Origin: Microbacterium sp. C7(2022)
Lineage (GTDB): Bacteria > Actinomycetota > Actinomycetes > Actinomycetales > Microbacteriaceae
Assembly: GCF_028823665.1 (NCBI RefSeq)
Contig: NZ_JAPEHV010000005.1
Location: 186,001 to 250,000, forward strand
Length of the DNA: 64,000 nucleotides
Direction of reading: 5' to 3'
Shown: positions 15,718-25,600 of the stretch, in pieces
Layout of the letters: each line of letters starts with the position of its first letter
How positions within the stretch are numbered: position 1 is the first letter of the stretch
The notes under the pieces: generated by a model
Database searches by the model: none
Seen by the model: the letters and a program-made list of their open reading frames with translations, nothing else
What the model was told of the DNA's origin: nothing
Made by a program: the position numbers and the translations under genes

Positions 15718-17739
15718 ATGTCGACAGTTCCCTCTCCACCCTTCCGCACCGTTCTGGTGGCCAATCGCGGCGAGATCGCACGTCGAGTGATCCGGACTCT
15801 CCGCCACATGGGGATTCGCTCGGTCGCCGTCTTCAGCGACGCGGACGCCGATGCGCCGCACGTGCGCGAAGCCGACGACGCCGTGCGGATCGGCCCGGCC
15901 GCGGCATCCGAGTCCTACCTGAACATCGAGCGAGTGATCGCGGCGGCCCGCGGCACAGGTGCCGAAGCCGTGCACCCGGGGTACGGCTTCCTCTCAGAGA
16001 ACGCGGCCTTCGCTCGCGCGTGCCGCGAGGCGGGGATCGTCTTCATCGGCCCGGGCGAGGGCGCCCTCGAAGTGATGGGCGACAAGATCCGTGCGAAAGA
16101 GCACGTGGCCGCCCATGGTGTACCGACGGTGCCAGGGTTCAGCGCCCTGGGGCTCACCGACGAGGAGATCGCTCACGCGGCGGATCGCACGGGGTACCCG
16201 CTGCTGGTCAAACCGTCGGCAGGCGGGGGAGGGAAAGGCATGCAGGTCGTGCGCGAACCAGCAGACCTCGCCGACGCCCTGCAGACCGCGCGTCGCGTAG
16301 CCTCGGCGGCGTTCGGTGACGATTCGCTGCTCTTGGAGCGTCTCATCGACTCACCTCGGCACATCGAAGTGCAACTTCTCGCCGACGACCACGGCCGCGT
16401 GATCCACCTGGGCGAGCGCGAGTGCACGCTGCAGCGCCGTCATCAGAAGGTGATCGAGGAAGCCCCTTCACCCGTGATCGACGCACCAACCAGGAAGCGG
16501 CTCGGCGCCGCAGCGTGCGCCGCGGCGGCCAGCGTCGAGTATCGCGGTGCCGGCACCGTCGAGTTCCTCGTCGCGGGGGATCGGCCCGACGACTTCTTCT
16601 TCATCGAGATGAACACGCGACTGCAGGTCGAGCACCCCGTCACCGAACTCGTCACCGGAATCGATCTTGTGGAACAACAGGTTCGCATCGCTGCGGGCGA
16701 GGACCTGTCACTCACTCAGGATGACGTCCGATTGACCGGGCACGCGATCGAGGCGCGTGTGTATGCCGAGAGTCCGACCCGCGGGTTCCTCCCCGCCACG
16801 GGCACGGTCATCTCGTGGCGCCCACCGGGCGGGGTGCGGACCGATTCCGCCGTCGAGACCGGCAGCGTCGTCACGGCCGACTATGACCCGATGATCGCGA
16901 AGGTCATCGCGCACGCTGATGACCGCCTCCAGGCCCTCGAACAGCTCGATATGGCGCTGAAGGACACGGTGCTTCTGGGCGTCGAATCCAATGTGCCGTT
17001 CTTGCGCGCCCTGCTGTCGCACGATGACGTGCGCGCGGGCGATCTCGACACCGGGTTGATCGATCGGATGCCGCCACTGCCCGCCAGCGAGCCCGGGCCT
17101 GCCGTGCAAAGCGTACTTGCCGCGCGTATGCGTGCCGACGATGACTCGGCCCGCGCGACCGACAGGGGTGCCGCGTGTGCTCGCCCGGCCGTGGGAGGGC
17201 TATGGACGACGGCATCGGGGTGGCGTCTGGGCGGCGACCGGGCGCCCATCGCTCGATATGTCGAGACCGACGCGGGCGAGGTGATCACTCTCCACGAGGA
17301 CGACGCCCTCGTCCCGGCCGGGGCCGTTGTCGCCGAGGATCCACTGGGATGGACGTGGATCTACGCGAACGGCGAGACACACCGCCTCCGCGCGTTGACT
17401 CGGCGTGAGGCTGCACAGCGCCGCCTGGCCGCACGGGAACGCCAGGCCGCGGCATCCGACCCTCAATTGCGCGCGCCGATGCCGGGCACCGTCGTCGCGG
17501 TGCACGTCGCGGACGGTGAGCGTGTGGAGGCGGGCGCACGAGTCGTGACGATCGAGGCGATGAAGATGGAGCACACCGTCACCGCGGCCCACAGCGGAAC
17601 CGCTCGCGCGCACGTCGCGCTGGGCGATCAGGTGCGCCGCGACCAGGTGCTCGCCGACATCGACGCCGCCGAGAACCTTCCCACCGATACGCATTCCCCC
17701 GACGCCGAAGTCGATCCGACGCCGGTGTCGTCATCCTGA
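15718..17739 (+). CDS. accA1: acyl-CoA carboxylase alpha subunit (biotin carboxylase + BCCP)
   Basis: A 673-residue fusion. Biotin carboxylase begins [17 protein letters not shown], with the ATP-grasp glycine loop [12 protein letters not shown] and the [14 protein letters not shown] segment; the C-terminal biotinyl domain carries EAMKMEHTV, where the second Lys is biotinylated. A middle linker of about 100 residues probably contacts the beta subunit. Start is uncertain: GTG at 15709 overlaps the accD1 stop, ATG at 15718 follows it by 5 nt; neither has a clear Shine-Dalgarno site. Translational coupling to accD1 is likely. Confidence 0.88.
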   Translation: MSTVPSPPFRTVLVANRGEIARRVIRTLRHMGIRSVAVFSDADADAPHVREADDAVRIGPAAASESYLNIERVIAAARGTGAEAVHPGYGFLSENAAFARACREAGIVFIGPGEGALEVMGDKIRAKEHVAAHGVPTVPGFSALGLTDEEIAHAADRTGYPLLVKPSAGGGGKGMQVVREPADLADALQTARRVASAAFGDDSLLLERLIDSPRHIEVQLLADDHGRVIHLGERECTLQRRHQKVIEEAPSPVIDAPTRKRLGAAACAAAASVEYRGAGTVEFLVAGDRPDDFFFIEMNTRLQVEHPVTELVTGIDLVEQQVRIAAGEDLSLTQDDVRLTGHAIEARVYAESPTRGFLPATGTVISWRPPGGVRTDSAVETGSVVTADYDPMIAKVIAHADDRLQALEQLDMALKDTVLLGVESNVPFLRALLSHDDVRAGDLDTGLIDRMPPLPASEPGPAVQSVLAARMRADDDSARATDRGAACARPAVGGLWTTASGWRLGGDRAPIARYVETDAGEVITLHEDDALVPAGAVVAEDPLGWTWIYANGETHRLRALTRREAAQRRLAARERQAAASDPQLRAPMPGTVVAVHVADGERVEAGARVVTIEAMKMEHTVTAAHSGTARAHVALGDQVRRDQVLADIDAAENLPTDTHSPDAEVDPTPVSSS

Positions 17740-17750
17740 ATCGAGGAGAT

Positions 17751-18902
17751 ATGCAGAACTACAGCCTGAGTGACGAAGAGCGCGAACTTGCTCAACTCGT
17801 CCGCCAGTTCGCCGACGAGGTCGTCGCGCCCGTCGCATACGAAGCAGACCGAACACACACCCTCCCGCTGGACGTCGTGGCGCAGATGGGAGAGATGGGG
17901 CTGTTCGGCTTGCCGTTCCCCGAGGAGGTGGGCGGACAGGGCGGCGATCACTTCGCCGTGTGCCTGGCCATCGAAGGGCTCGCGCGCGTTGATCAGTCCA
18001 TCGCAATCACCCTCGAAGCAGGCGTCAGCCTGGGCGCGATGCCGATTTACCGGCACGGGACGCAGGAGCAGAAGGATCGCTATTTGCCGGACCTGCTCGC
18101 GGGTCGTGCGCTCGCCGGGTTCGGGCTCACCGAACCCGAGGCGGGCTCTGATGCCGGGGCGACCCGCACCACGGCGCGACTGCAGGGCGGACAGTGGGTG
18201 ATCAACGGATCCAAGCAGTTCATCACCAACTCCGGCACCGACATCACCTCGTTCGTCACTGTCACGGCCGTTACCGGTGAGGCCGACGGTCGCAAGGAGA
18301 TTTCGACGATCATCGTGCCGACCGGCACCGACGGGTTCGAGGTCGGGCCCGCGTATGACAAGCTCGGCTGGCACGCGTCGGACACCCACCCGCTCACGTT
18401 CACCGACGCTCGTGTTCCCGAAGAAAACCTGCTGGGTGAGCGCGGCCGTGGGTTCGCCAACTTCCTCCACGCCCTCGATGAAGGGCGCATCGCGATCGCC
18501 GCCCTCGCGACCGGTGCCGCAGAGGGATGCTTGGAGGCAGCCCTCGACTACGCGCAGAAGCGCACGGTTTTCGGCGAAGCTCTGTCGACCCGCCAAAGCG
18601 CGCAGTTCACCCTCGCGCGCATGCAGCAGCGTGTGCACAACGCGCGGTTGGCGTGGCATCACGCCGCGCGCCTGTGCGACGCGGGCAAGCCGTTCAAGAC
18701 CGAAGCGGCGATTGCGAAGCTGACGGCGAGCGATGCTGCCATGGACAACGCCCGTGACGCGACCCAGATCTTCGGTGGCAATGGGTTCATGAACGAGTAC
18801 CCGGTTGCCCGCCACTTCCGCGACTCGAAGATCCTCGAAATCGGGGAGGGGACGAACGAGGTGCAGCTGCTCGTGATCGCACGATCGCTCGGGGTAGCGT
18901 GA
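17751..18902 (+). CDS. acyl-CoA dehydrogenase (isovaleryl-CoA dehydrogenase-like)
   Basis: A 383-residue flavoprotein. It shows the FAD/substrate motif FGLTEPEAGSDAGATRT, FITNSG, DYAQKRTVFGE, and the C-terminal EGTNEVQ, where the Glu is in the place of the catalytic base of the short/medium-chain group. The operon position equals mycobacterial fadE19. It would oxidise isovaleryl-CoA to 3-methylcrotonyl-CoA, the substrate of the carboxylase just upstream; electrons go to ETF, not encoded here. GAGGAG 4 nt before the ATG. Confidence 0.88.
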   Translation: MQNYSLSDEERELAQLVRQFADEVVAPVAYEADRTHTLPLDVVAQMGEMGLFGLPFPEEVGGQGGDHFAVCLAIEGLARVDQSIAITLEAGVSLGAMPIYRHGTQEQKDRYLPDLLAGRALAGFGLTEPEAGSDAGATRTTARLQGGQWVINGSKQFITNSGTDITSFVTVTAVTGEADGRKEISTIIVPTGTDGFEVGPAYDKLGWHASDTHPLTFTDARVPEENLLGERGRGFANFLHALDEGRIAIAALATGAAEGCLEAALDYAQKRTVFGEALSTRQSAQFTLARMQQRVHNARLAWHHAARLCDAGKPFKTEAAIAKLTASDAAMDNARDATQIFGGNGFMNEYPVARHFRDSKILEIGEGTNEVQLLVIARSLGVA

Positions 18903-19399
18903 GAATCGTGAGTGAACTTGTGCAGCGAGGGCGGTACGTCGACGAACTCGAGGTGGGGATGCGCTTCTCGCATCGCCCCGGACGCACCGCGAGCGAAGCT
19001 GACAACGTGCTGTTCTCGTCGCTGACGATGAACACGCAGGCGCTGCATCTGGATGCGGCGTACTCCGCCACCCAGCCCTTCGGACAGCGGCTCATGAACT
19101 CCATGTGGACGCTCGCCACGTTGGTGGGGGCGTCGGTGTCGCAGGTGACCCAGGGCACCTTGGTTGCACAACTCGGGCTCGACGGCATCCGCTTCCCCGC
19201 ACCGCTCTTTCACGGGGACACGCTGTACGCCGAGACTGAGATCACGCAGATCCGTCGGTCGGCATCGCGCGAGGGACAGGGGATCGTCACGATGCGACAC
19301 ATCGGTCGCAATCAAGACGGCACCGTTGTGGCGGAGGCCACGCGTACCGCGTTGATGTGGTACTCGGATGCTGCGCCGACGACCGAGGCGTCGTCATGA
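18899..19399 (+). CDS. MaoC-like (R)-specific enoyl-CoA hydratase
   Basis: A 166-residue single hotdog-fold protein. It has the sequence around FSSLTMNTQALHLDAAYS, a MaoC active-site style region, and FPAPLFHGDTLYAETEI with the conserved HGDTL. In this cluster it would hydrate 3-methylglutaconyl-CoA or a related enoyl-CoA; the counterpart in Mycobacterium is Rv2499c. GTG start overlaps the dehydrogenase stop by 4 nt (GTGA), and its own stop overlaps the next ATG. Exact substrate is inferred from context only. Confidence 0.82.
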   Translation: MRIVSELVQRGRYVDELEVGMRFSHRPGRTASEADNVLFSSLTMNTQALHLDAAYSATQPFGQRLMNSMWTLATLVGASVSQVTQGTLVAQLGLDGIRFPAPLFHGDTLYAETEITQIRRSASREGQGIVTMRHIGRNQDGTVVAEATRTALMWYSDAAPTTEASS

Positions 19400-20220
19400 G
19401 CGGCGCAGCCTTCGACCTGGGCCCGGCGCTGCTTTTCTGCCCGGCCGACCGGCCCGAACGCTTCGCGAAGGCGGCCGAGCGTGCCGATGCCGTGATCCTC
19501 GACCTTGAAGATGCCGTCGCCCCGGGTGCAAAGGTGGCCGCGCGCGGTGCTCTTATCGAGGCCGAAATCGACCCCGAGCGTGTCATCGTGCGTGTGAATG
19601 CCCTGGACTCCGAACACTTTGCCGCCGATATGGCGACGCTGTCGCAGACCGACTTCCGCCGCATCATGGTAGCCAAGGCAGAATCCCCCAAGCGTGTGTC
19701 GCGCATCGACGCGCGGTTCGAGGTCATCGCGCTGTGCGAGACGGCGAGAGGAGTCGCGCGTGCAGACCGGCTCGCGGCGGCCGACAACGTCGTGGCCCTG
19801 ATGTGGGGTGCAGAGGATCTGGTCGCGAGCATCGGCGGTACGTCGAGTCGCACCGAGAGTGGCGTGTATCGCGACGTCGCCCGCTATGCGCGTTCGCGTG
19901 TGCTCGTTGAGGCGGCAGCGCGCGGCAAGGCCGCGATTGACGCCGTGCATCTCGACATCGCCGATGCGCAGGGGCTGGCTGCCGAGTCCGCGGACGCGGC
20001 GGCATCCGGATTCGCGGCGACCGCGTGCATCCATCCCGCTCAGGTCGAGGTGATCCGGGGCGCATACCGTCCGAAGCCGGAAGAGGTGACGTGGGCGCAG
20101 GGGGTGTTGGATGCCGCCTCCCACGCGCCGGGAGTATTCGCGTATCAGGGTCGCATGGTCGATGAGCCCGTCCTCCGTCACGCACGCAGTGTGCTGCAGC
20201 GGGCGGTGCACGCTCGCTAA
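19396..20220 (+). CDS. CitE-like CoA-ester lyase (HpcH/HpaI family)
   Basis: A 274-residue TIM-barrel lyase of the stand-alone CitE group: VILDLEDAVAPGAK near residue 30 (Asp/Glu metal ligands), RVNALDSE, a catalytic Glu in ALCETARG, and MWGAEDLVASIGG. No citF or citD is present, so it is not a citrate lyase subunit. The matching mycobacterial gene Rv2498c has been described as a beta-hydroxyacyl-CoA lyase with activity on several C4-C6 CoA esters. Here it would cleave the final hydroxyacyl-CoA of the pathway. ATG overlaps the MaoC stop. Confidence 0.85.
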   Translation: MSGAAFDLGPALLFCPADRPERFAKAAERADAVILDLEDAVAPGAKVAARGALIEAEIDPERVIVRVNALDSEHFAADMATLSQTDFRRIMVAKAESPKRVSRIDARFEVIALCETARGVARADRLAAADNVVALMWGAEDLVASIGGTSSRTESGVYRDVARYARSRVLVEAAARGKAAIDAVHLDIADAQGLAAESADAAASGFAATACIHPAQVEVIRGAYRPKPEEVTWAQGVLDAASHAPGVFAYQGRMVDEPVLRHARSVLQRAVHAR

Positions 20221-20236
20221 GAGCGACCTGATGGGA

Positions 20237-20848
20237 TCAGACCCGCGCGGGTTCGGGCTTCGACGGTTGCGTGAGCCGCAGCGAGGACTTCTCGAACAAG
20301 AACTCGTGCGCTGATCCGTTGGCCAGTCGCTGTCCGACGGGTGGGAACGCCCCCGCGCTGGCGTGTCGCATGACTTCGCGAATCAGTGCGCCGTGTGTCA
20401 CGACGATCAGCGATGCCTGACGGGGCGCTGTCTGACGTCGAAGATCCGTCACCGCCGCGCCGAGCGCCTGGAGCGCGCGCCGGCGGAGCGCTGGCCAGGG
20501 CTCGGCGCCGGGAACCTCAGCGCGGTGCCAGTCGCCCCAGCGCTCGGCGAACTCGCTTGTGCGCACGCCCTCTGCTTCGCCGTACGAGCGCTCGCGAAGC
20601 CCGGCATACTGCCGCGGCGCCTCGAGCGCGAGTTCGCGGGCGATGATCTCGGCCGTCTCGCGCGCGCGGGACAGGTCGCTCGAGACGACCACCAGGTGTT
20701 CGGTCTCGGCCCTTGTCCTCAGCAGGTTCGCCGCCTCACGCGCCTGCGCGCGACCGGTGTCGTTGAGGGGGATGTCGGTGGAACCCTGGATTCGCTGGTC
20801 GAGATTCCAGTCGGTTTCGCCATGGCGGATGAGAGTCAGCGCGGTCAC
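20237..20848 (-). CDS. histidine phosphatase family protein (phosphoglycerate mutase-like)
   Basis: A 203-residue branch-1 histidine phosphatase. The phospho-histidine motif is LIRHGETDWN at residues 5-14, with the second half VVTHGALIREV near 155 and the catalytic acid in GLRERSYGEAEG. Such small enzymes are phosphatases for sugars, cobalamin intermediates or others; the specific substrate is not visible. GTG start with TAGGCT 6 nt upstream, so a leaderless message. Converges with the CitE-like gene (16 nt). Confidence 0.8.
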   Translation of the reverse strand: MTALTLIRHGETDWNLDQRIQGSTDIPLNDTGRAQAREAANLLRTRAETEHLVVVSSDLSRARETAEIIARELALEAPRQYAGLRERSYGEAEGVRTSEFAERWGDWHRAEVPGAEPWPALRRRALQALGAAVTDLRRQTAPRQASLIVVTHGALIREVMRHASAGAFPPVGQRLANGSAHEFLFEKSSLRLTQPSKPEPARV

Positions 20849-20854
20849 CGGGCG

Positions 20855-20860
20855 AGCCTA
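20855..20860 (-). promoter_or_regulatory. -10 box of the histidine phosphatase gene (leaderless)
   Basis: TAGGCT on the minus strand, 6 nt before the GTG start. Confidence 0.5.
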
Positions 20861-20898
20861 CCCGCGCACGCTGGCAGAGCGCTGGAGCCTTGAGAAAG

Positions 20899-21750
20899 TC
20901 AGGATGCTGCGCCCAGCATCCTGGCAAGAGCACCCAGAACTTCGCTTGTTCCCGCGTTCACCTTGACCGTCGCCCGGTTGTCGCCCCGAGTGATGCCCCG
21001 GTTGATGATCACCACCGGCAGGCGTCGCCGACGCGCGCGCTCCAACAGGCGGATGCCCGAGTTGACGACCAGTGATGACCCCGCGATGATCAGCGCCTCG
21101 CTGGAGTGAACCAACTGTTCGGCTTCGCGGAACTTCTCGGCGGGAATGTACTCGCCGAAGAAAACGACGTCGGGCTTCAGCATCCCGCCGCACACGCTGC
21201 AGTCGGGGACGATGAAACCGTCGGTGCTCTCGGGGATGACGTCGCCGTCCGGGCCGAGCGGGACGTTCTCGGGGACCATGATCCACGGGTTCTGGGCCTC
21301 GACGCGCTGAGCGAGATCGCGGCGGTCGAACACCTGCCCGCAACGCGTACAGAACACGCGGCGCATCGTGCCGTGCAACTCGACGACGCGACGGGAGCCT
21401 GCGCGCACATGCAGTCCGTCGACGTTCTGGGTCACGACACCGGTGACGATGCCATGCGACTCCAGGCGCGAGAGCGCTCGGTGGCCCTCGTTGGGATCAG
21501 CCCCGGCGAACGCCTGCCAACCCAAGTGCGAACCCACCCAGTACCTGCGCCGCGCAGCCTCACTGGAGAGGTATTGATCCACCGTGATGGGTGTGCGGGT
21601 GGGAGCACCCTGCCCGCGATAGTCGGGGATGCCCGAATCTGTCGAGACGCCCGCTCCGGTGAGGACGGCGATGCGCCGGCCGTCCAATGCCGCGGCGGCG
21701 TCGGCGATCACTTCCGCCAGTTCGGCGTCGAGTGGAGAGACCATCGTCAC
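20899..21750 (-). CDS. Sir2 family NAD-dependent protein deacylase
   Basis: A 283-residue sirtuin. NAD-binding loop GAGVSTDSGIPDYRG near residue 32, TQNVDGLH and the catalytic His in VELHGT, then a four-Cys zinc site (CTRC and CSVC) and SSLVVNSG. The longer insert between the Cys pairs resembles the SIRT4-like class II group. It would remove acyl groups from lysines, fitting a genome with much acyl-CoA metabolism. Start: GTG at 21750 has AAGGGGG with a 7-nt gap; the next ATG (21744) has none at the right distance. Confidence 0.85.
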   Translation of the reverse strand: MTMVSPLDAELAEVIADAAAALDGRRIAVLTGAGVSTDSGIPDYRGQGAPTRTPITVDQYLSSEAARRRYWVGSHLGWQAFAGADPNEGHRALSRLESHGIVTGVVTQNVDGLHVRAGSRRVVELHGTMRRVFCTRCGQVFDRRDLAQRVEAQNPWIMVPENVPLGPDGDVIPESTDGFIVPDCSVCGGMLKPDVVFFGEYIPAEKFREAEQLVHSSEALIIAGSSLVVNSGIRLLERARRRRLPVVIINRGITRGDNRATVKVNAGTSEVLGALARMLGAAS

Positions 21751-21842
21751 GCGCGTTCCCCCTTCGCACCCGAGTGTATGCCCGTTGCTTTTCGGGGATG
21801 TTACGCGGCGGCGTTTCGCTCTGTCACAGTGGAGGGATGCCC

Positions 21843-22649
21843 GTGGTGCCAATCGACCGTGCCGATGACCCTCGAATCGCCGATTTTCGCGACTTGACGG
21901 ATGTCGCATTGCGGCGTGTGCGCGAACCCGAGGAAGGGCTGTACATCGCCGAGTCCGCGAAGGTGATCGCCCGCGCTTTGGGCGCTGGCCACCAGCCCCG
22001 CTCAGTGCTCGCGCAAGAGAAGTGGCTGCCCGACGTTGCCGCGCTGTTGGAGCAGCACGCAGACATCCCCGTGTACCTGGTGTCATCTGCGATCGCCGAA
22101 CAGATCACCGGCTACACCGTGCACCGCGGCGCATTGGCGGCAATGCACCGGCCTGCGCTGCCCCGTGTCACGGACGTCGTGGCGGGTGCGCGGCTGGTGG
22201 TCATCCTCGAGGACATCATGGATCACACCAACGTGGGTGCGATCTTCCGTGCGGCCGCCGGCCTCGGGGCCGATGCCGTGTTGGTGAGCCCACGGTGTGC
22301 CGATCCCCTGTATCGGCGGTCGGTGCGCGTGAGCATGGGGACGGTTTTTCAAGTGCCGTGGACGCGGATTCCCGAGTGGCGCGAGGCGCGGGGCATGCTG
22401 CACGATGCGGGTCTGCACCTGGCCGCGCTTGCGCTGTCGGACGATGCGGTGTCCCTCGATGAGTTCGTCGCAAACCGACCCCAGGGAGTCGCTCTCATGC
22501 TGGGTGCCGAAGGTGACGGACTGAGTCCGCGCGCCCTCGCCGCGGCCGACACCGTTGTGACGATCCCGATGGCCGGCGGGGTGGATTCCCTCAACGTGGC
22601 CGCGGCGAGCGCGGTCGCCCTGTGGGCTTTGCGGCCAAGCGCCTCCTAA
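21843..22649 (+). CDS. TrmH/SpoU family RNA 2'-O-methyltransferase
   Basis: A 268-residue SPOUT methyltransferase: an N-terminal substrate-binding domain, then the knotted SAM domain with ILEDIMDHTNVGAIFRAAAG (motif 1), LMLGAEGDGLS (motif 2) and IPMAGGVDSLNVAAASAVAL (motif 3). The Asn/Arg of motif 1 and the GVDSLNV knot are intact. It modifies a ribose in tRNA or rRNA; the target cannot be told. GGAGGG touches the ATG at 21837, so the GTG at 21843, with a 6-nt gap, is the better start; the difference is two residues. Confidence 0.82.
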   Translation: MVPIDRADDPRIADFRDLTDVALRRVREPEEGLYIAESAKVIARALGAGHQPRSVLAQEKWLPDVAALLEQHADIPVYLVSSAIAEQITGYTVHRGALAAMHRPALPRVTDVVAGARLVVILEDIMDHTNVGAIFRAAAGLGADAVLVSPRCADPLYRRSVRVSMGTVFQVPWTRIPEWREARGMLHDAGLHLAALALSDDAVSLDEFVANRPQGVALMLGAEGDGLSPRALAAADTVVTIPMAGGVDSLNVAAASAVALWALRPSAS

Positions 22650-22673
22650 GGTGGCGCTCCCTCCGAGGCGCGG

Positions 22674-23525
22674 CTACTCCTGTGCGTCCGGCGCGTCGTC
22701 CGCGCTGTCGAGCACGACGTACGGCGCGGCATCCGGTCGCTTTGCGCTCACGAAATCCCCCGACGACTGGTGACGCAGGCGGCGCAGCACCCACGGAACA
22801 AGGTGGGTCCGCGCCCACACGAGGTCGACCGCGCGGGCCTCGCGCCATGTCTGGCTGGGAAGGGGATCCGGGGTCATCGGCTGCAGGTCGTTCGGCACGT
22901 TGAGGGCGCGCAGGACCATGCGCGCGACTTCGTGGTGCCCCAGTGGGTTCATGTGCAGGCGGTCGTCGTCGAAGAACCGCATGTCCTGGATCTCTTTGAG
23001 CGCCCACTGATCGGCGACGATGCAGTCGTATCGGTCGGCAATCGCGCGGATGTTTTCGTTGTAGATGGCGACTTTGCCGCGGATGCCGCGGAAGACCGGC
23101 GTGAAGTTCGTGTCGATGCCGGTGAAGACGACAACGGTGGCTCCGCCCTCGGACAGACGCACCACGGCGTCCTCGAACAACTCCGCGACGCGGTCGGGGT
23201 CACCGCCCGGGCGGATCACATCGTTTCCGCCCGCCGAAAAGGTGACCAGATCGGGTTGCAGGTCCACGGCCGCCTGGAGTTGGCCATCGATGATCTGCTG
23301 AATCAACTTGCCGCGGATGGCGAGGTTCGCATAGGCGAAGTCGTCGACCTGGCTCGAGAGCACCTCGGCGACACGGTCCGCCCACCCTCGATGCCCACCC
23401 GGTGCTGAGGGTTCGGGATCGCCGATCCCTTCCGTGAACGAATCGCCCAGAGCGACGTAGCGACGCCACGGGTGTGGTTCTTCATTGGGGACGTACGGAC
23501 TGCGGTTGTCGTCGCGGTCGTTCAT
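22674..23525 (-). CDS. SGNH/GDSL-family hydrolase
   Basis: A 283-residue hydrolase with the four SGNH blocks: ALGDSFTEG (nucleophile Ser), a Gly in the second block, SAGGNDV (Asn) and DDDRLHMNPLGHHEVA (Asp/His pair). No signal peptide is seen, so it is probably cytosolic. Substrate could be a lipid, acetylated sugar or other ester. The ATG at 23525 has GAGGAG a few nt upstream; the long upstream extension of the frame is ignored. It is divergent from the helicase gene, 99 nt apart. Confidence 0.82.
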   Translation of the reverse strand: MNDRDDNRSPYVPNEEPHPWRRYVALGDSFTEGIGDPEPSAPGGHRGWADRVAEVLSSQVDDFAYANLAIRGKLIQQIIDGQLQAAVDLQPDLVTFSAGGNDVIRPGGDPDRVAELFEDAVVRLSEGGATVVVFTGIDTNFTPVFRGIRGKVAIYNENIRAIADRYDCIVADQWALKEIQDMRFFDDDRLHMNPLGHHEVARMVLRALNVPNDLQPMTPDPLPSQTWREARAVDLVWARTHLVPWVLRRLRHQSSGDFVSAKRPDAAPYVVLDSADDAPDAQE

Positions 23526-23624
23526 GATGCTCCTCGGCTCGTAACCGATGCTCAGGCTATCGCGCATCATGTCTGCGACGTCGTTTATTGTGGTGACTCG
23601 TTGTCTGCTGTCGGGGGAGGTGCG

Positions 23625-25472
23625 GTGCACGAGGAAGATGCGCGGGAGCACCGCGACGAGCAGCCGCACATCGGTAGCTTCGCTGCAGAGCACCTGTCGC
23701 CTTCGTTCCCGCAGCGTGCGCCGTGGGGTACCGCGCAACGGTTGCGCGCGTGGCAAGCAGAAGCGCTCGACCTCTACTTCGAGTCAGACGGCCCCGACGG
23801 GGTGGGGAACGGGCCGCGGGACTTCCTTGCTGCGGCAACGCCGGGCGCTGGCAAGACGACATTCGCTCTGCGATTGGCCAGTGAACTGCTGCGCCGACGC
23901 GTCGTCGATCGGATCGTCGTCGTCGCCCCCACCGAGCACCTGAAGACGCAGTGGGCAGACGCCGCAGCGCGCGTATCGATCCGTCTCGACCCCGCGTTCA
24001 GTAATCGCCACTTCGCTCCGGCACGTCAGTACCACGGCGTGGCCGTCACCTACGCGCAAGTGGCCGTGAAGGCGTCGGTCCACCAGCGTTTGGTGATGGA
24101 TGCCCGGACTCTGGTGATCCTCGATGAGGTGCATCACGGGGGAGACGCGCTCAGTTGGGGCGACGCGTTGCGCGAAGCATACGGGCGCGCCACGCGCCGA
24201 CTTCTGCTGTCCGGAACGCCGTTCCGCAGCGACACCGCTCCCATCCCGTTCGTGGAGTATCACCCGGACGCCAAGGGCATCCGTCTCTCACGCACCGACT
24301 ACGCCTACGGGTACCGGCGTGCGCTCGAGGACGGCGTCGTCCGCCCGGTGATCTTCATGGTCTATGCGGGCCACATGCGATGGCGCACGAAGACCGGCGA
24401 CGAGATGGAAGCCCATCTGGGGCAGGACAACACCAAAGACATCACGTCTCAAGCGTGGCGCACGGCTCTCGATCCCGAAGGGGAGTGGATCCCGGCGGTG
24501 CTGCGATCCGCCGACCGGCGGCTGACCGAAGTGCGAGAGCAGGTGCCCGACGCCGGCGGTCTCGTCATTGCGACCGATCAGACCGCAGCGCGCGCCTACG
24601 CCGAGATACTGCACGGCATCACGGGGGAGCGCCCCACCGTCGTCCTCTCGGACGAGGCCGAGGCGTCTAGCCGGATCGAGACGTTCTCCGGTTCTGACGC
24701 TCGGTGGATGGTCGCCGTGCGCATGGTGTCGGAGGGCGTCGATGTTCCTCGGCTCGCCGTTGGGGTGTACGCCACCTCGGCATCCACTCCACTGTTCTTC
24801 GCGCAGGCGATCGGACGCTTCGTGCGCGCGCGTCGCCGTGGCGAGACGGCGAGCGTGTTCCTCCCGAACGTGCCGCAGTTGCTCGCGTTGGCCAACGAGC
24901 TTGAACGTCAGCGCGATCACGCGCTGGATCGCGAGAGCGACGGCGATGAGTGGAACGCCGAAGAAGACCTGATGAACGCGGCCGAGCGTGAGGACAAGGC
25001 ATCGGACGCGCTCACCGAAGAGTTCACGTATCAGCCGCTCGGTTCCCTCGCGCACTTCGATCGCGTCCTGTTCGACGGCAAGGAGTTCGGTCAACTCGCC
25101 GTTCCCGGCACTCCCGAGGAAGAAGAGTTCCTCGGGCTTCCTGGCCTGCTCGAGCCGGAACACGTGCATGAGCTCCTGATGCAGCGGCAGTCACGCCAGA
25201 GCCGCCACCGACGCACGCGCGAAGCGAGCGAAGCCGGCGGGGCGCCCCCCGCGAGCGAGGATACGATCCCGGCTCCGCTGCACCGCACACTCAAAGAACA
25301 GCGCCAGTTGCTCAACAGTCTTGTGGGACTGTACGCGCGCCAGTCAGGTGAAGCGCACGGACTCGTACACGCCGAACTTCGTCGCGTCTGCGGCGGGCCA
25401 GCGGTCTCTCACGCGACGGTGGCGCAGCTGCAATCCCGCATCGATCTGCTGCGCGGTCGCATCCGTTCCTGA
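23625..25472 (+). CDS. DEAD/DEAH-box superfamily 2 helicase
   Basis: A 615-residue SF2 helicase. Walker A is ATPGAGKTTFAL near residue 70, motif II ILDEVHH, motif III LSGTPF, then the second RecA domain with VRMVSEGVDVPRLAVGVYA and the arginine-finger motif AIGRFVRARR. The tail after residue 430 is charged and probably flexible. It resembles the conserved actinobacterial single-chain helicases related to Res/SSL2 proteins; no restriction or methylase partner is near, so a repair or RNA role is more likely than defence. GTG start with GGGGGAGG 4 nt upstream. Confidence 0.8.
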   Translation: MHEEDAREHRDEQPHIGSFAAEHLSPSFPQRAPWGTAQRLRAWQAEALDLYFESDGPDGVGNGPRDFLAAATPGAGKTTFALRLASELLRRRVVDRIVVVAPTEHLKTQWADAAARVSIRLDPAFSNRHFAPARQYHGVAVTYAQVAVKASVHQRLVMDARTLVILDEVHHGGDALSWGDALREAYGRATRRLLLSGTPFRSDTAPIPFVEYHPDAKGIRLSRTDYAYGYRRALEDGVVRPVIFMVYAGHMRWRTKTGDEMEAHLGQDNTKDITSQAWRTALDPEGEWIPAVLRSADRRLTEVREQVPDAGGLVIATDQTAARAYAEILHGITGERPTVVLSDEAEASSRIETFSGSDARWMVAVRMVSEGVDVPRLAVGVYATSASTPLFFAQAIGRFVRARRRGETASVFLPNVPQLLALANELERQRDHALDRESDGDEWNAEEDLMNAAEREDKASDALTEEFTYQPLGSLAHFDRVLFDGKEFGQLAVPGTPEEEEFLGLPGLLEPEHVHELLMQRQSRQSRHRRTREASEAGGAPPASEDTIPAPLHRTLKEQRQLLNSLVGLYARQSGEAHGLVHAELRRVCGGPAVSHATVAQLQSRIDLLRGRIRS

Positions 25473-25600
25473 GGGAGCCGTTCGGGAATCCGAAATGCTG
25501 GCAATCGGGTTGTTCTGAGCCTTCTGCCTCGGGCTGATCAGTAGCGTGGATGCCGTCGCTGGGCATGCACATCAGCGACCTACCGAGACCAAGGAGACCC

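Noticed and set aside
20240..20251. 12-bp palindrome ACCCGCGCGGGT
   Set aside because: It lies inside the 3' coding end of the phosphatase gene and is plausible by chance at this GC content.
23625..25472. Helicase as part of a defence or restriction system
   Set aside because: No methylase, nuclease or other defence partner is adjacent; flanks are an SGNH hydrolase and a metal transporter.
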